Positions 8,204-16,870 of a stretch of 64,000 nt of DNA are shown in pieces. Under the pieces are notes generated by a model, which was given only the letters and a program-made list of their open reading frames with translations, was not told where the DNA came from and ran no database searches. Numbering within the stretch: position 1 is the first letter of the stretch; each line of letters opens with the position of its first letter. A program made the translations under genes and the position numbers. The DNA is from Pseudomonas sp. Au-Pse12. Its GTDB lineage: Bacteria > Pseudomonadota > Gammaproteobacteria > Pseudomonadales > Pseudomonadaceae. The stretch is from NCBI RefSeq assembly GCF_021341665.1, contig NZ_JAJTTH010000011.1:165932-229931 (forward strand), given 5' to 3'.

Positions 8204-9787
8204 ATGAAGATCAACCTTCCGGTTACTGGGCGAAACGTGGACTTTGCCCCTGATGCGAACATCCTTTCGACCACCGATCTGACCAGCGCGATCACCTACG
8301 CCAACCCTGATTTCATCAAGATCAGCGGCTACACCCGTGAGGAGTTGCTGGGTTCGCCGCATAACCTGCTGCGTCACCCGGACATGCCTTCCGCGGCTTT
8401 CGGCCATATGTGGCGCACCCTCAAGCGCGGCCGCTCGTGGATGGGCATGGTGAAAAACCGTTGCAAGAACGGCGATCACTATTGGGTCAGTGCCTACGTC
8501 ACCCCGGTGACGCGGGACGGTCAGGCGGTGGAATACCAATCGGTGCGCACCAAGCCCAGCGCCCGGCAGATCGAGGCCGCGGAACGGGCTTACGCGCAAC
8601 TCAATGGCCCCGGCCCGTCCTGGTGGAGCCTGTTGCCGGTGATGAGCCTGCGGCTGCGTCTCTGGGCCTCCATCAGCGCCGGTTTCATTGGCAGCTACGG
8701 CGTTTCCGTGTGGCTGCTGCCCGAGTCCTGGATGGTTCAGGGCACGGTGATGGCCATGGGCTGGTGCCTGAGCCTGGTGGCGGTCGGTACGCAAATGCGG
8801 CCGTTGGACCGCCTGGCCGAGCGCGCCCGGCAGATCGGCGACAACCCCTTGAGCCAGGGCATCTACACCGGGCGTGCGGACGAGTTCGGGCGTATCGAGT
8901 TCGCCTTGCAGATGCTTGAAGCCCAGGTCGGTGCGGTGGTGGGGCGCATTGGCGATGCCTCCCAGCGTCTGGCCGGGCACGCCGCGGAGTTGGTGGAGCA
9001 CCTGCACAGCAGCCATAACAGCACCCTGGAACAGCAGGCGGAAACCGATCAGGTGGCGGCGGCCATTCATCAGATGGCCGCCAGCGTGGCCGAGGTCGCC
9101 ACCCATGCTCAGCAGGCCTCGGTGGCGGCCGATCAGGCGGAAAGCGAAACCCGCGAGGGGCATCAACTGGTGGGCGAGAGCCGTAGCGCGGTGTTGCGCC
9201 TGGCCAGCGAGCTGGAGCGGGCCACCGAAGTGATTCATCAGCTGGAAAGCCACAGCACGGATATTTCCGGGGTGCTGGAAGTGATCCGCAGCATTGCCGA
9301 GCAGACCAACCTGCTGGCCCTGAATGCGGCCATCGAGGCGGCGCGGGCCGGTGAGCAGGGGCGCGGCTTTGCCGTGGTGGCCGATGAAGTGCGCGGGCTG
9401 GCCCAGCGCACCCAGGATTCCACCAACGAGATCCAGCGCATGATCAGCACCCTGCAAAATGCCGCGCGCAATGCCGTGGAGGCCATGCAGCACAGCAGCC
9501 AGCATGTGGAGAGCAGCGTCGACCAGGCCCAGCGCGCGGCAGTGGCCTTGGACGGCATCAGCCAGCGGGTCAACCAGATCACCGAGATGAGCCTGCAGAT
9601 AGCCGCGGCGGTGGAAGAGCAGAGCGTGGTCAGTGAGGACATCAACCGCAACATCATCGGTATTCGCAATGCCTGCGAGGTGACGGTCAGCGCCGGCCAG
9701 CTCAGCCATGTCAACTCAGGGGACGTGGCCGGGCTGGCGGGGGACTTGCGTCAACTGGCCCAGGAGTTCTGGCACAAGCGCGGCTAG
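8204..9787 (+). CDS. aer: Aer-like PAS chemoreceptor (energy/aerotaxis transducer)
   Basis: Methyl-accepting chemotaxis protein of 527 residues. An N-terminal PAS domain (about 12-115) carries the Aer-type pattern ITYANPDFIKISGY and LLRHPDMP, which in Aer binds FAD and senses redox or oxygen indirectly. Two close TM segments (about 153-172 and 178-196) leave almost no periplasmic loop, so sensing is cytoplasmic. A HAMP-like stretch follows, then the signalling domain with the highly conserved hairpin tip (EQTNLLALNAAIEAARAGEQ, about 363-382). It would act through CheA/CheW; no Che operon is adjacent, though cheV lies 1.4 kb away. Pseudomonas strains carry several Aer paralogues, so which one this is remains open. 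Confidence 0.88.
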   Translation: MKINLPVTGRNVDFAPDANILSTTDLTSAITYANPDFIKISGYTREELLGSPHNLLRHPDMPSAAFGHMWRTLKRGRSWMGMVKNRCKNGDHYWVSAYVTPVTRDGQAVEYQSVRTKPSARQIEAAERAYAQLNGPGPSWWSLLPVMSLRLRLWASISAGFIGSYGVSVWLLPESWMVQGTVMAMGWCLSLVAVGTQMRPLDRLAERARQIGDNPLSQGIYTGRADEFGRIEFALQMLEAQVGAVVGRIGDASQRLAGHAAELVEHLHSSHNSTLEQQAETDQVAAAIHQMAASVAEVATHAQQASVAADQAESETREGHQLVGESRSAVLRLASELERATEVIHQLESHSTDISGVLEVIRSIAEQTNLLALNAAIEAARAGEQGRGFAVVADEVRGLAQRTQDSTNEIQRMISTLQNAARNAVEAMQHSSQHVESSVDQAQRAAVALDGISQRVNQITEMSLQIAAAVEEQSVVSEDINRNIIGIRNACEVTVSAGQLSHVNSGDVAGLAGDLRQLAQEFWHKRG

Positions 9788-9805
9788 GGTCGCAGAGCCA
9801 GCCGG

Positions 9806-10555
9806 TCAGGCCGCGCGCAGGGGGATAAAGGCGTAGTCCAGGGGCGTGTCGCTGACCACCTGGGCCCCGGCGGCCAGGACCTGCCCGGCAATCTCCTCGG
9901 CGGACAGATGGAAGCGCCAGGCTTGCTGCGGGGCTGCCGATACGGCGCTCTGCACCTGATCGATGGCCTTCGCCAGGGCGCTCATGTCCGGTAGATAGGC
10001 GGTGAAACCGTCACCCTTGAGCGCCGCGGTGCGAATCCCCAGCAGGCCGCAAATGGCTTCCTTGGCTTGAATATCGTCGCGGTCAGCCTGGCGCGAGCGC
10101 TGGATCAGCGCCGCCAGCTCGCCATCCACCAGCTCGTTCGCGGCAATCAACTGCGGCCCCTGTTCCCAGGATTCCGGCGGGCAGTCCTTGGCCAGCGGAT
10201 TGAGCGGGATATGCGGATTGATTTCCATGGGATAGATGCGGCACACCAGCGGCCGCCGTTCGTAGATGCGGCACCGCAGGTCTTCGTCAAGATTCCGGCA
10301 GGGGCCGGCGTTATAGGCGGCGAAGGTGATTGCCACATAGGCTTCGGCGCTGCCGCTCAACACCCGGCAGGAACGGCGCAGGGCGTGCTCGCGCTGTAAT
10401 TGTGGCAGCCCCAGACCGTTGCCGAGGAAGGCCTCCACCAGGACTATCACCTGGCCGCCGTCAGCGGCCCAGGCCCGGGCCTCCGGGAGGGTCAGGGGCA
10501 CATGGTGGTCATTGCAGCACTTGCCGCAGCCTACGCAGGAAAAATGAGTGTTCAT
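9806..10555 (-). CDS. YkgJ-family cysteine-cluster protein
   Basis: A 249-residue protein with an N-terminal CVGCGKCC cluster (Cys7, 10, 13, 14) and a second set in the CRNLDEDLRC...RRPLVCRIYP region, the signature of the YkgJ / Fe-S oxidoreductase-like zinc- or iron-binding family. The biochemical role of the family is not established. It is a single gene on the minus strand, converging with the chemoreceptor gene 18 bases away. Confidence 0.85.
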   Translation of the reverse strand: MNTHFSCVGCGKCCNDHHVPLTLPEARAWAADGGQVIVLVEAFLGNGLGLPQLQREHALRRSCRVLSGSAEAYVAITFAAYNAGPCRNLDEDLRCRIYERRPLVCRIYPMEINPHIPLNPLAKDCPPESWEQGPQLIAANELVDGELAALIQRSRQADRDDIQAKEAICGLLGIRTAALKGDGFTAYLPDMSALAKAIDQVQSAVSAAPQQAWRFHLSAEEIAGQVLAAGAQVVSDTPLDYAFIPLRAA

Positions 10556-10683
10556 GGCGCGAGGAACCGTTCTGGGTCGACAGGGGTAGCGTCGGAAAAA
10601 CGCTTATCGACGCGGTCAGACCAGGCCTGCAAGCAAGTTGCACGCCATTGGCCGAAGCTCGCCTGGTGTGCGCCGGTCGTGGG

Positions 10684-11163
10684 CTAAGGCACCAGCTCGC
10701 GGCGCACCAACTGCATGCCGGCACTTTCGTACAGGCCTCTGGCGCGCAGATTGCCTTCCAGTACCCGCAGGTCGACGCACGCTTCATGGCGTTCGGCGAA
10801 CATCAGGAACGCCTGTTGCAACAGGGCCCGGCCCAAGCCCTGGCCCCGGGCGCGAGGGTGCACGACCAGGTCCTTGATATAGGCGCTGGTCCAGCATTGC
10901 GCGACGCCCACCACGCCCTCGGCATCCAGCGCCACCAGGCACAGCTCGGGGTCGTACTCGGCATCGGTTTCAAATGCCTGGCGCCAGGTGTCGAGGGCCG
11001 GCACGCGGCCGCCGCCATCCTGGTAACCCAGGTGCATCAGCTGATGCACGGCTTCGGCCAGTTCCGGCTGGTAGTGTTGCAATGTGATACCGGCCGGCCA
11101 CAGTGGAGCGCTCAGCCCGGCAGTGAGGTCGCGACGCAGCAGCAGGCAGTGCAGTTCGCTCAC
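10684..11163 (-). CDS. GNAT-family N-acetyltransferase
   Basis: A 159-residue acetyltransferase with the acetyl-CoA loop in the segment VVHPRARGQGLGRALLQQAF and the preceding strand IKDLVVHP. The substrate is unknown. It starts with GTG inside the stop of cheV (GTGA overlap), so the two are translationally coupled, but nothing in the sequence ties the enzyme to chemotaxis. Confidence 0.85.
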   Translation of the reverse strand: MSELHCLLLRRDLTAGLSAPLWPAGITLQHYQPELAEAVHQLMHLGYQDGGGRVPALDTWRQAFETDAEYDPELCLVALDAEGVVGVAQCWTSAYIKDLVVHPRARGQGLGRALLQQAFLMFAERHEACVDLRVLEGNLRARGLYESAGMQLVRRELVP

Positions 11164-12068
11164 CTTGCGGCCTCCTGGCTGGCAATGGTCTTGGCCGCGT
11201 CGATCAGGCAGCGGGTCAGTTCCGGTGAGGAGAATTTGGTGAGCACCGCGTTGGCTCCGGCTTGCCTGGCCTTTTCACTGTTCATGGCGCTGTCCAGCGA
11301 GGTGTGCAGCAGCACATAGAGGTGGGCGAAGTCCGGGGTTTCGCGCAGGGTACGGGTCAGGGCGTAGCCGTCCATTTCCGACATCTCGATGTCCGAGACA
11401 ATCAGGTTGATCTCGTGGGCCGTACCTTGCAGTTCCAGCAGGCAGTCGATGGCTTCCTTGGCGCTGCGGGCGGTGTGGCATTGCAGGCCGAGGTTGCGCA
11501 AGGTGTGCACCGATTGCTGCAGCGCCACCTGGCTGTCGTCCACCACCAGGATCCGCGCGTTGCCCAGGGCCTCGGCGTCTTCCATGCTCAGCTCGGTGGG
11601 GGCCATTTCGATCTGGGCCGGGGCGATACCGTGAATCACCTTCTCGATATCCAGGACCTGCACCAGGGTGCCATCGACCTGGGTCACGCCGGTGATGTAG
11701 GACTTGATGCCACCGGAACCAAAGGGCGGCGGGCGGATGTCGGTGGTCAGGCAATGCACGATCTTGCTCACGGCCTGCACATGCAGGCCCTGCTTGGAGC
11801 GGCTGACATCGGTGACGATCAGGCAGCCGCTGTCCGGGTCCGCCAGCGGCCGTTCGCCGATGGCCCGGCTGAGGTCGATCACCGACAGCGAGTTGCCGCG
11901 CAGGGTGGCGATGCCTTTCACATGAGGGTGGGATTCCGGCAGCTTGGTCAGCGGCGGGCAAGGAATGATTTCACTGACTTTAAGCAGGTTGATTGCCATC
12001 AGCTTGCCGCTGCGCAAGGTAAACAGCAGAAGCGAAAGCGAATCTGCGCGGGCTTTGTTGGAGGACAT
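11160..12068 (-). CDS. cheV: Chemotaxis coupling protein CheV (CheW-receiver fusion)
   Basis: A 302-residue fusion. Residues about 10-165 form a CheW-like domain (FTLRSGKLMAINLLKVSEII...IATLRGNSLSVIDLSRAI) that couples receptors to CheA; residues about 172-298 are a receiver domain with VDDSQ and the phospho-accepting Asp226 (LIVSDIEMSEMDG), thought in this family to serve adaptation or as a phosphate sink. The start is ATG at 12068, preceded by AGAAGG five bases upstream; the longer open frame lacks a site. The downstream GNAT gene overlaps by four bases. Confidence 0.92.
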   Translation of the reverse strand: MSSNKARADSLSLLLFTLRSGKLMAINLLKVSEIIPCPPLTKLPESHPHVKGIATLRGNSLSVIDLSRAIGERPLADPDSGCLIVTDVSRSKQGLHVQAVSKIVHCLTTDIRPPPFGSGGIKSYITGVTQVDGTLVQVLDIEKVIHGIAPAQIEMAPTELSMEDAEALGNARILVVDDSQVALQQSVHTLRNLGLQCHTARSAKEAIDCLLELQGTAHEINLIVSDIEMSEMDGYALTRTLRETPDFAHLYVLLHTSLDSAMNSEKARQAGANAVLTKFSSPELTRCLIDAAKTIASQEAAR

Positions 12069-12282
12069 AAAAACCTTCTCTGGAAAAAATTGGCTCGTGG
12101 CTCGGGCCACGGACAACCATTGATAACGGGTTATCGACGTGTTCAGGGCAGGCTTTAGCGGCGCCTCTGCTTTCCGTCAGGGGCGCTGCCCGGGCCGGCG
12201 CGCCGGGGTTGGCCGCAGCCCGCAGCGGCAGACTTTGCGAAGCCGCTGAAGCGGTTACCCGTCGTGCACCGGTCGCCGGTTC

Positions 12283-13839
12283 CTAGCGCAGGCCCAGGCG
12301 TTTTGCCAGGCGACTCAGGTTGGCCCTGTCCAAGCCTAGTTCACGGGCGGCACCGGCCCAGTTGTGCTGGTGGCGTTCCAGGCAGGCGCTGATCAATTGG
12401 CGCTGGTAGAGCTCGGTGGCCTGGCGCAGGTCGCCTTCCAGGGGGGGCATGGTTTCGGCGGGCGCCGCGGGCTCGGCGGCAGCGCTGGCGCTTTCGGTAA
12501 CCCGGGGCAGGTCCAGGTCGTGCGCGTCCAGGCTGAGGATCTTCGGACGCTCGTGACAGTTGCCCAGGGCCTTGAGGGCGCTGCGGCCAATCAAGTGCTC
12601 CAGTTCGCGCACATTGCCTGGCCAGTTGTAGGCCAGCAGCGCCTGTTGCGCCTCGGCGCTCAGGCGCAGGCTGCCCAGGCCCATGCGCGAGCGGTTCTGC
12701 TCGAGGAAATAGCCGCTGAGCAGCAGCACGTCGCGGCCGCGTTCACGCAGGGCCGGCACCCGCAGCGGGTAGACGCTGAGGCGGTGGTAGAAGTCGGCAC
12801 GATAACGGCCATTGCGCACTTCTTCCGCCAGGTCGCGGTTGGTGGCGGCGATCAGGCGCACGTCGACCTGATGCTCCTGGTCCGAACCCAGGCGTTGCAA
12901 CTGGCCGCTTTGCAATACCCGCAACAGCTTGGCCTGCACGGTCAGCGACAGCTCGCCGACTTCGTCGAGAAACAGCGTGCCGCCGTTGGCCAGTTCGAAT
13001 TTGCCGCGGCGATCCTGGGTCGCCCCGGTGAAGGCGCCACGTACGTGGCCGAACAGCTCGCTCTCCACTAGGGTCTCGGGTAGGGCCGCGCAATTGAGGC
13101 TGATGATCGGCTGCTCGGCCCGGGGCGAGGCGGCGTGAATGGCCTGGGCCACCAGTTCCTTGCCGACCCCGGTTTCACCGGTGATCAGCACCGTCAGGTC
13201 GCTGCCGCCCACCAGGTGGATCTCTTCCAGCAGGCGTTTGTGGGCCTTGCTCTGGCCGATCATCTCGCGGTGCTGGCCGCTGGCCTGGCGGTAGACTTCG
13301 GCGCGTTGATGCTCGTTTTCGGCGCGTTGGGCCAGGCGCTCGATGCGCTGGGCGGCGCTGACGGTGGCGGCGGCGAGGCTGGCGAAGGCTTGCAGGGCGT
13401 CCAGTTCAATGGGTTCGAAGCGCTGCGGGTCCAGGGCGTCGAGGGTCAGCAGGCCCCAGGGGCGTTCGTCGATGAACAACGGGCAGCCCATGCAGTCATG
13501 CACTTCAAGGTGGTCGTCGAGGCCTTCCACCAGCCCGTCATAGGGATCGGGCAGGTCGCTGTCACTGGCAAAGCGGGTCGGGCCCGGGCCACTGAGCAGG
13601 GCGGCAAAGCGTGGATGCTCGCTGACCTTGAAGCGCCGGCCCAGGGTGTCGGTGCTCAGGCCATTGACCGCCAGCGGCACCAGCCACTCGCCCTCCAGGC
13701 GCAACAGCGCCGCGGCGTCGCAGGGCAACAGGGCGCGCAAGGCTTCCAGCAGGCGACGATAGCGCTCGCTTTCGGGCAGTTCGCGGGACAGGTCGGTGAC
13801 CAGTGGCAGCAGGGTCGTGAGCAGGGATTTTGCAGTCAT
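12283..13839 (-). CDS. norR: NorR/FhpR-type sigma-54 nitric-oxide-responsive activator
   Basis: A 518-residue bacterial enhancer-binding protein. The N-terminal GAF domain (about 20-170) keeps all residues that correspond to the mononuclear iron site of E. coli NorR: Arg77, Asp98, Asp101, His114, Cys116, Asp134. The AAA+ domain has Walker A GETGVGKE (221-228), the sigma-54 contacting GAFTGA loop (268-273) and Walker B LFLDEVGE; a Fis-type HTH ends the protein (NWAGAARELGLDRANLSRLAKR). It is divergent from the flavohaemoglobin gene, the arrangement called fhpR-fhp in P. aeruginosa, so it should switch on NO detoxification. Confidence 0.93.
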   Translation of the reverse strand: MTAKSLLTTLLPLVTDLSRELPESERYRRLLEALRALLPCDAAALLRLEGEWLVPLAVNGLSTDTLGRRFKVSEHPRFAALLSGPGPTRFASDSDLPDPYDGLVEGLDDHLEVHDCMGCPLFIDERPWGLLTLDALDPQRFEPIELDALQAFASLAAATVSAAQRIERLAQRAENEHQRAEVYRQASGQHREMIGQSKAHKRLLEEIHLVGGSDLTVLITGETGVGKELVAQAIHAASPRAEQPIISLNCAALPETLVESELFGHVRGAFTGATQDRRGKFELANGGTLFLDEVGELSLTVQAKLLRVLQSGQLQRLGSDQEHQVDVRLIAATNRDLAEEVRNGRYRADFYHRLSVYPLRVPALRERGRDVLLLSGYFLEQNRSRMGLGSLRLSAEAQQALLAYNWPGNVRELEHLIGRSALKALGNCHERPKILSLDAHDLDLPRVTESASAAAEPAAPAETMPPLEGDLRQATELYQRQLISACLERHQHNWAGAARELGLDRANLSRLAKRLGLR

Positions 13840-13845
13840 AATGAC
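13835..13845. promoter_or_regulatory. NorR box 1 (GT-N7-AC), overlaps the norR start codon
   Basis: GTCATAATGAC fits the GT-N7-AC core of NorR enhancers and is itself a perfect palindrome. It covers the ATG of norR (13837-13839), so binding there could block norR expression. Confidence 0.6.
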
Positions 13846-13853
13846 TCCGTGAT

Positions 13854-13864
13854 GTCTAAATGAC
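13854..13864. promoter_or_regulatory. NorR box 2 (GT-N7-AC)
   Basis: GTCTAAATGAC has the GT-N7-AC core and lies 19 bases from box 1 in the 156-base norR-hmp gap. Confidence 0.65.
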
Positions 13865-13879
13865 TATAAAAGACAGGGT

Positions 13880-13890
13880 GTCTTTATGAC
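13880..13890. promoter_or_regulatory. NorR box 3 (GT-N7-AC)
   Basis: GTCTTTATGAC has the GT-N7-AC core and lies 26 bases from box 2. It also forms one arm of a wider inverted repeat (AAAGACA...TGTCTTT, 13868-13885). Three sites in a row match the three-enhancer arrangement known for E. coli norVW. Confidence 0.65.
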
Positions 13891-13930
13891 TATGTTTATT
13901 TTAACTATATGATTTTAAAGGTTTTTATTT

Positions 13931-13950
13931 TTGGCATGAAAACTGATTAG
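13931..13950 (+). promoter_or_regulatory. Possible sigma-54 promoter of the flavohaemoglobin gene
   Basis: TTGGCATGAAAACTGATT has the -24 TTGGCA element and correct spacing, but the -12 element reads GA where GC is expected. It lies 46-65 bases upstream of the hmp start and downstream of the three NorR boxes. A weak match that context makes plausible. Confidence 0.3.
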
Positions 13951-13995
13951 GCATAGGAAACCTGCAAGCAGTCATAAAGTCCAGGAGTTGTCCTT

Positions 13996-15177
13996 ATGCT
14001 AAGCGTTCAAGACCGTGCAATTATCAAAGCCACTGTGCCCCTGCTGGAAAGCGGCGGCGAAGCCCTGATTACCCACTTCTACCGGATGATGCTGTCCGAG
14101 TACCCCGAAGTGCGTCCGCTGTTCAACCAGGCGCACCAGGCCAGCGGCGATCAGCCCCGGGCCCTGGCCAATGGCGTGCTCATGTATGCCCGGCACATCG
14201 ACCAACTGGATCAGTTGGGCGATCTGGTGGCCAAGATCATCAACAAGCACGTTGCGTTGCAGATTCTTCCAGAGCATTACCCGATCGTTGGTAGCTGCCT
14301 GCTGCGCGCCATTTCCGAAGTACTGGGCAGCGAGATTGCCACCCAGGAAGTGATCGACGCCTGGGCCGCGGCCTACAACCAGCTGGCGGATATCCTGATT
14401 GGCGCCGAGGCGGCGATCTATGACGAGAAGGCCCAGGCGCCCGGTGGTTGGCGGGGTGCCCGAGAGTTCCGCCTGGTACAGAAGGTGGAAGAGAGCGCGG
14501 AAATCACCTCCCTGTATTTCGAGCCGCTGGACCAGGGGCCGATCCTTGCCGCCGAGCCGGGGCAGTACATCGGTTTGCAGCTCTTTATCAACGGTGAGGA
14601 AATCCGCCGTAACTACTCGCTTTCGGCGCTTTCCAACCAGGGCCAGTACCGCATCAGCGTCAAGCGCGAAACCGGCGGCGTGGCGTCCAACTACCTGCAT
14701 GACCAATGCCCGGTAGGCGCCAGCGTCATGCTGTTTCCACCCGCTGGCGAGTTCACCCTGGCCGCCAGCGACAAGCCGTTGGTGCTGATCAGCGGCGGGG
14801 TAGGCATCACACCGACCCTGCCGATGCTGGAAGCCGCGCTGGCCACCGAGCGCCCGGTGCACTTTATCCACTGCGCGCGCAACGGCCAGGTGCATGCGTT
14901 CCGCAACTGGGTCGACGAGCTGGCCCAGCGTTATCCACAGCTCAAGCGCTTCTACTGCTACGCCGAGGATGACGGCGTCAGCCCGGCAGCGGACAAGCTG
15001 GGCATGCTGACCCGGGAGCAGTTGGCCGAGTGGTTGCCGGAACAGCGCGACCTGGACGCCTACTTCCTCGGGCCCAAGGGGTTCATGGCCGCCATCAAGC
15101 GTCACCTGCATGCCCTGGGCATTCCCGAGCAGCAGAGCCGCTATGAGTTCTTCGGCCCGGCGGCCGCCTTGGAATAA
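13996..15177 (+). CDS. hmp: Flavohaemoglobin, nitric oxide dioxygenase
   Basis: A 393-residue enzyme that turns NO plus O2 and NAD(P)H into nitrate. The globin domain (1-138) has the proximal haem ligand His85 and distal Tyr29; the FAD domain carries the RRNYSLSA motif that binds flavin; the NAD-binding domain has LISGGVGITPTLPMLE and ends with FFGP. Full family length. It is divergent from norR with three NorR boxes between, and is called fhp in P. aeruginosa. The start ATG is preceded by AGGAG at 13982-13986. Confidence 0.95.
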   Translation: MLSVQDRAIIKATVPLLESGGEALITHFYRMMLSEYPEVRPLFNQAHQASGDQPRALANGVLMYARHIDQLDQLGDLVAKIINKHVALQILPEHYPIVGSCLLRAISEVLGSEIATQEVIDAWAAAYNQLADILIGAEAAIYDEKAQAPGGWRGAREFRLVQKVEESAEITSLYFEPLDQGPILAAEPGQYIGLQLFINGEEIRRNYSLSALSNQGQYRISVKRETGGVASNYLHDQCPVGASVMLFPPAGEFTLAASDKPLVLISGGVGITPTLPMLEAALATERPVHFIHCARNGQVHAFRNWVDELAQRYPQLKRFYCYAEDDGVSPAADKLGMLTREQLAEWLPEQRDLDAYFLGPKGFMAAIKRHLHALGIPEQQSRYEFFGPAAALE

Positions 15178-15565
15178 CCCGCCCGGCTCCCGCCGGCAGG
15201 GGCCGGCTTGGCGGCGAAGCAACCCGCAATCCAGGTGCCATACCGCACCGATGCCTTCGCTGGCGAGCCAGCTCCTGCATCCGCCCGCCCCGCAACGGGG
15301 CCGGGCTGTTAATCCCTGCTTAACCTGTCTGGCGTTAATTCCCCACGATGCCGAGATGGCGCTGCCATCGCGGTCCTTTCAAGCGGCGTCCCCGGGCCCG
15401 TGAACCTTGGGTATTGCCTGCGATGCAGTGCATTCAAAGGTCATGATCAGCGTGTAGACTTCCGGGCACCCGATGGCAATCAGATCAACTTCGCGATGCA
15501 ACCGCGCTCAGGCATGACCCGCGCCGGCTGTGCGGTTGTACAGACAACAGAAAAAAGGAATAGGG
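15178..15565. other. Intergenic region with a REP-like element; no gene seen
   Basis: No convincing coding frame. It holds a REP-like palindrome (15254-15279, CTTCGCTGGCGAGCCAGCTC) and a short GC hairpin CCCCGCAACGGGG (15288-15300) without a T run. The rightmost part should contain the dsbB promoter, which I cannot place. Confidence 0.6.
15254..15279. repeat. REP-like palindromic element
   Basis: The core CTTCGCTGGCGAGCCAGCTC is a close form of the Pseudomonas REP consensus, with GCTGGCGAGCCAGC as the hairpin. Confidence 0.65.
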
Positions 15566-16075
15566 ATGAGTGACGACAGACTGCGTTTGGGACGTGAACG
15601 GCGCTTCCTGGTGCTGCTGGGGATTATCTGCCTGGCGCTGATTGGCGGAGCCCTCTACATGCAGGTGGTGCTGGGCGAGGCGCCTTGCCCGCTGTGCATT
15701 CTGCAGCGATATGCCTTGCTGCTGATTGCGCTGTTTGCCTTCATCGGCGCGGCCATGAGTTCGCGGCGCGGGATCACCGTCATGGAAACCCTGGTGGTCA
15801 TTTGCGCCATCGCCGGTGCAGGGGTCGCCGGGCATCATGTGTACACCCAGTTCTACCCGTCGGTGAGCTGCGGCATCGATGTGCTGCAGCCGATTGTCGA
15901 CAGCTTGCCGTTGGCGAAAATCTTTCCCCTGGGCTTTCAGGTCGACGGCTTCTGCTCCACGCCGTACCCGCCGATCCTCGGGTTGTCCCTGGCCCAGTGG
16001 GCACTGGTGGCGTTCGTGCTGACGGTGATCCTGGTGCCTTTGGGCGTGCTGCGCAATCGCAAGAAAGCGTACTGA
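15566..16075 (+). CDS. dsbB: Disulfide bond formation protein DsbB
   Basis: A four-helix inner-membrane protein of 169 residues that reoxidises periplasmic DsbA and passes electrons to quinone. The first periplasmic cysteine pair is Cys41-Cys44 (CPLC), the second Cys102 and Cys130; both are intact. The arginine-containing LQRYA segment after CPLC is typical of the quinone-binding region. ATG at 15566 follows GGAATAGGG; an in-frame extension upstream has no matching site. Its position ahead of the quinol oxidase operon is functionally apt, since both use the quinone pool, but a strong terminator separates them. Pseudomonas often has two DsbB homologues. Confidence 0.93.
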   Translation: MSDDRLRLGRERRFLVLLGIICLALIGGALYMQVVLGEAPCPLCILQRYALLLIALFAFIGAAMSSRRGITVMETLVVICAIAGAGVAGHHVYTQFYPSVSCGIDVLQPIVDSLPLAKIFPLGFQVDGFCSTPYPPILGLSLAQWALVAFVLTVILVPLGVLRNRKKAY

Positions 16076-16084
16076 TTTACCCGG

Positions 16085-16121
16085 AAAAGCCCCGGCCGCC
16101 CAACAGCGGCCGGGGCTTTTT
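16085..16121 (+). terminator. Rho-independent terminator after dsbB
   Basis: A strong perfect stem AAGCCCCGGCCGC / GCGGCCGGGGCTT with loop CCAACA, followed by five T, nine bases after the stop codon. Confidence 0.95.
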
Positions 16122-16870
16122 CATGCCGTTCATTCAGCGTCTGAAAAGTCCGTGATTTGCAGCAAGCGCAGGTGCGGTAAAAGTGCGACATGTTGTCACA
16201 CTGTCGCCGTCGCAGAAGGGCGGTGGAGCGGCTGTAACAGACTGCATTCGGGCGTACTGGTTCACTGCAAGTCTGTCAGTTTGTGTAAGCAGGCTCGCGG
16301 GTAGGAAACCATAGCCTGCTATCTATACAAATCTTCACAGACCCCGTTTTACAAGGGATGAGGCGGGGTGAAAGGCGGCTTTCAGGGGCCATCAAGCGCT
16401 CCTGAAAGGGGGGATTCCAGGTCTTTTTTGGGGCTTTTTGTTGCAAATGAAAATCGATATGATTGCGATCCTTCGCAACAATCGTGAGAGATTGTTGCGC
16501 CGTGGGATAAAAATTATTTCGGGATAAGACATGGTTTATAAAACGCGACATATCTACAATCGCCCGCACTGAATTTCCGACGCTGCTCAACCCTGAGCAC
16601 ACGAGGACGGTCGAGGGGCGGATAGAGCGCTCCATGCGACTGCGGGTGTCGGCGCCTTCCAAACTTCCGCACCAAATGGAATTGGTCTGTAACAAGGCCT
16701 TTGACCACGAGATCGAATAAGAACCACTGCTAGCCCGGGATGTGTCGTTGAGCGTTTAACGCAACGGGCAGGCCCTTATTCAATTGAAGAAAAATGCCAA
16801 CCCTTGGCAGGGTGAAGTGTTGGCGATCAAAACCCAACTGCATTGCGCAAGCTGCTTTAGAGGTCGTGAG
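16122..16870. other. Long leader and promoter region of cyoA; no gene seen
   Basis: About 750 bases without a supported gene. The stretch is more A/T-rich than its surroundings from about 16430. It includes a Fur-box-like sequence (16443-16461) and an imperfect hairpin GTTGAGCGTTTAACGCAAC near 16747-16765. It could carry the cyo promoter, a long 5' leader or a small RNA; I see no terminator inside it that would end such an RNA. Confidence 0.5.
16443..16461. promoter_or_regulatory. Fur-box-like sequence upstream of cyoA
   Basis: GCAAATGAAAATCGATATG matches 13 of 19 bases of the classical Fur box. It is about 410 bases upstream of the cyoA start, so a role is uncertain. Confidence 0.3.

Noticed and set aside
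16746..16766. Anr/FNR box upstream of cyoA
   Set aside because: TTGAGCGTTTAACGCAA has half-site-like ends, but its spacing does not fit TTGAT-N4-ATCAA.
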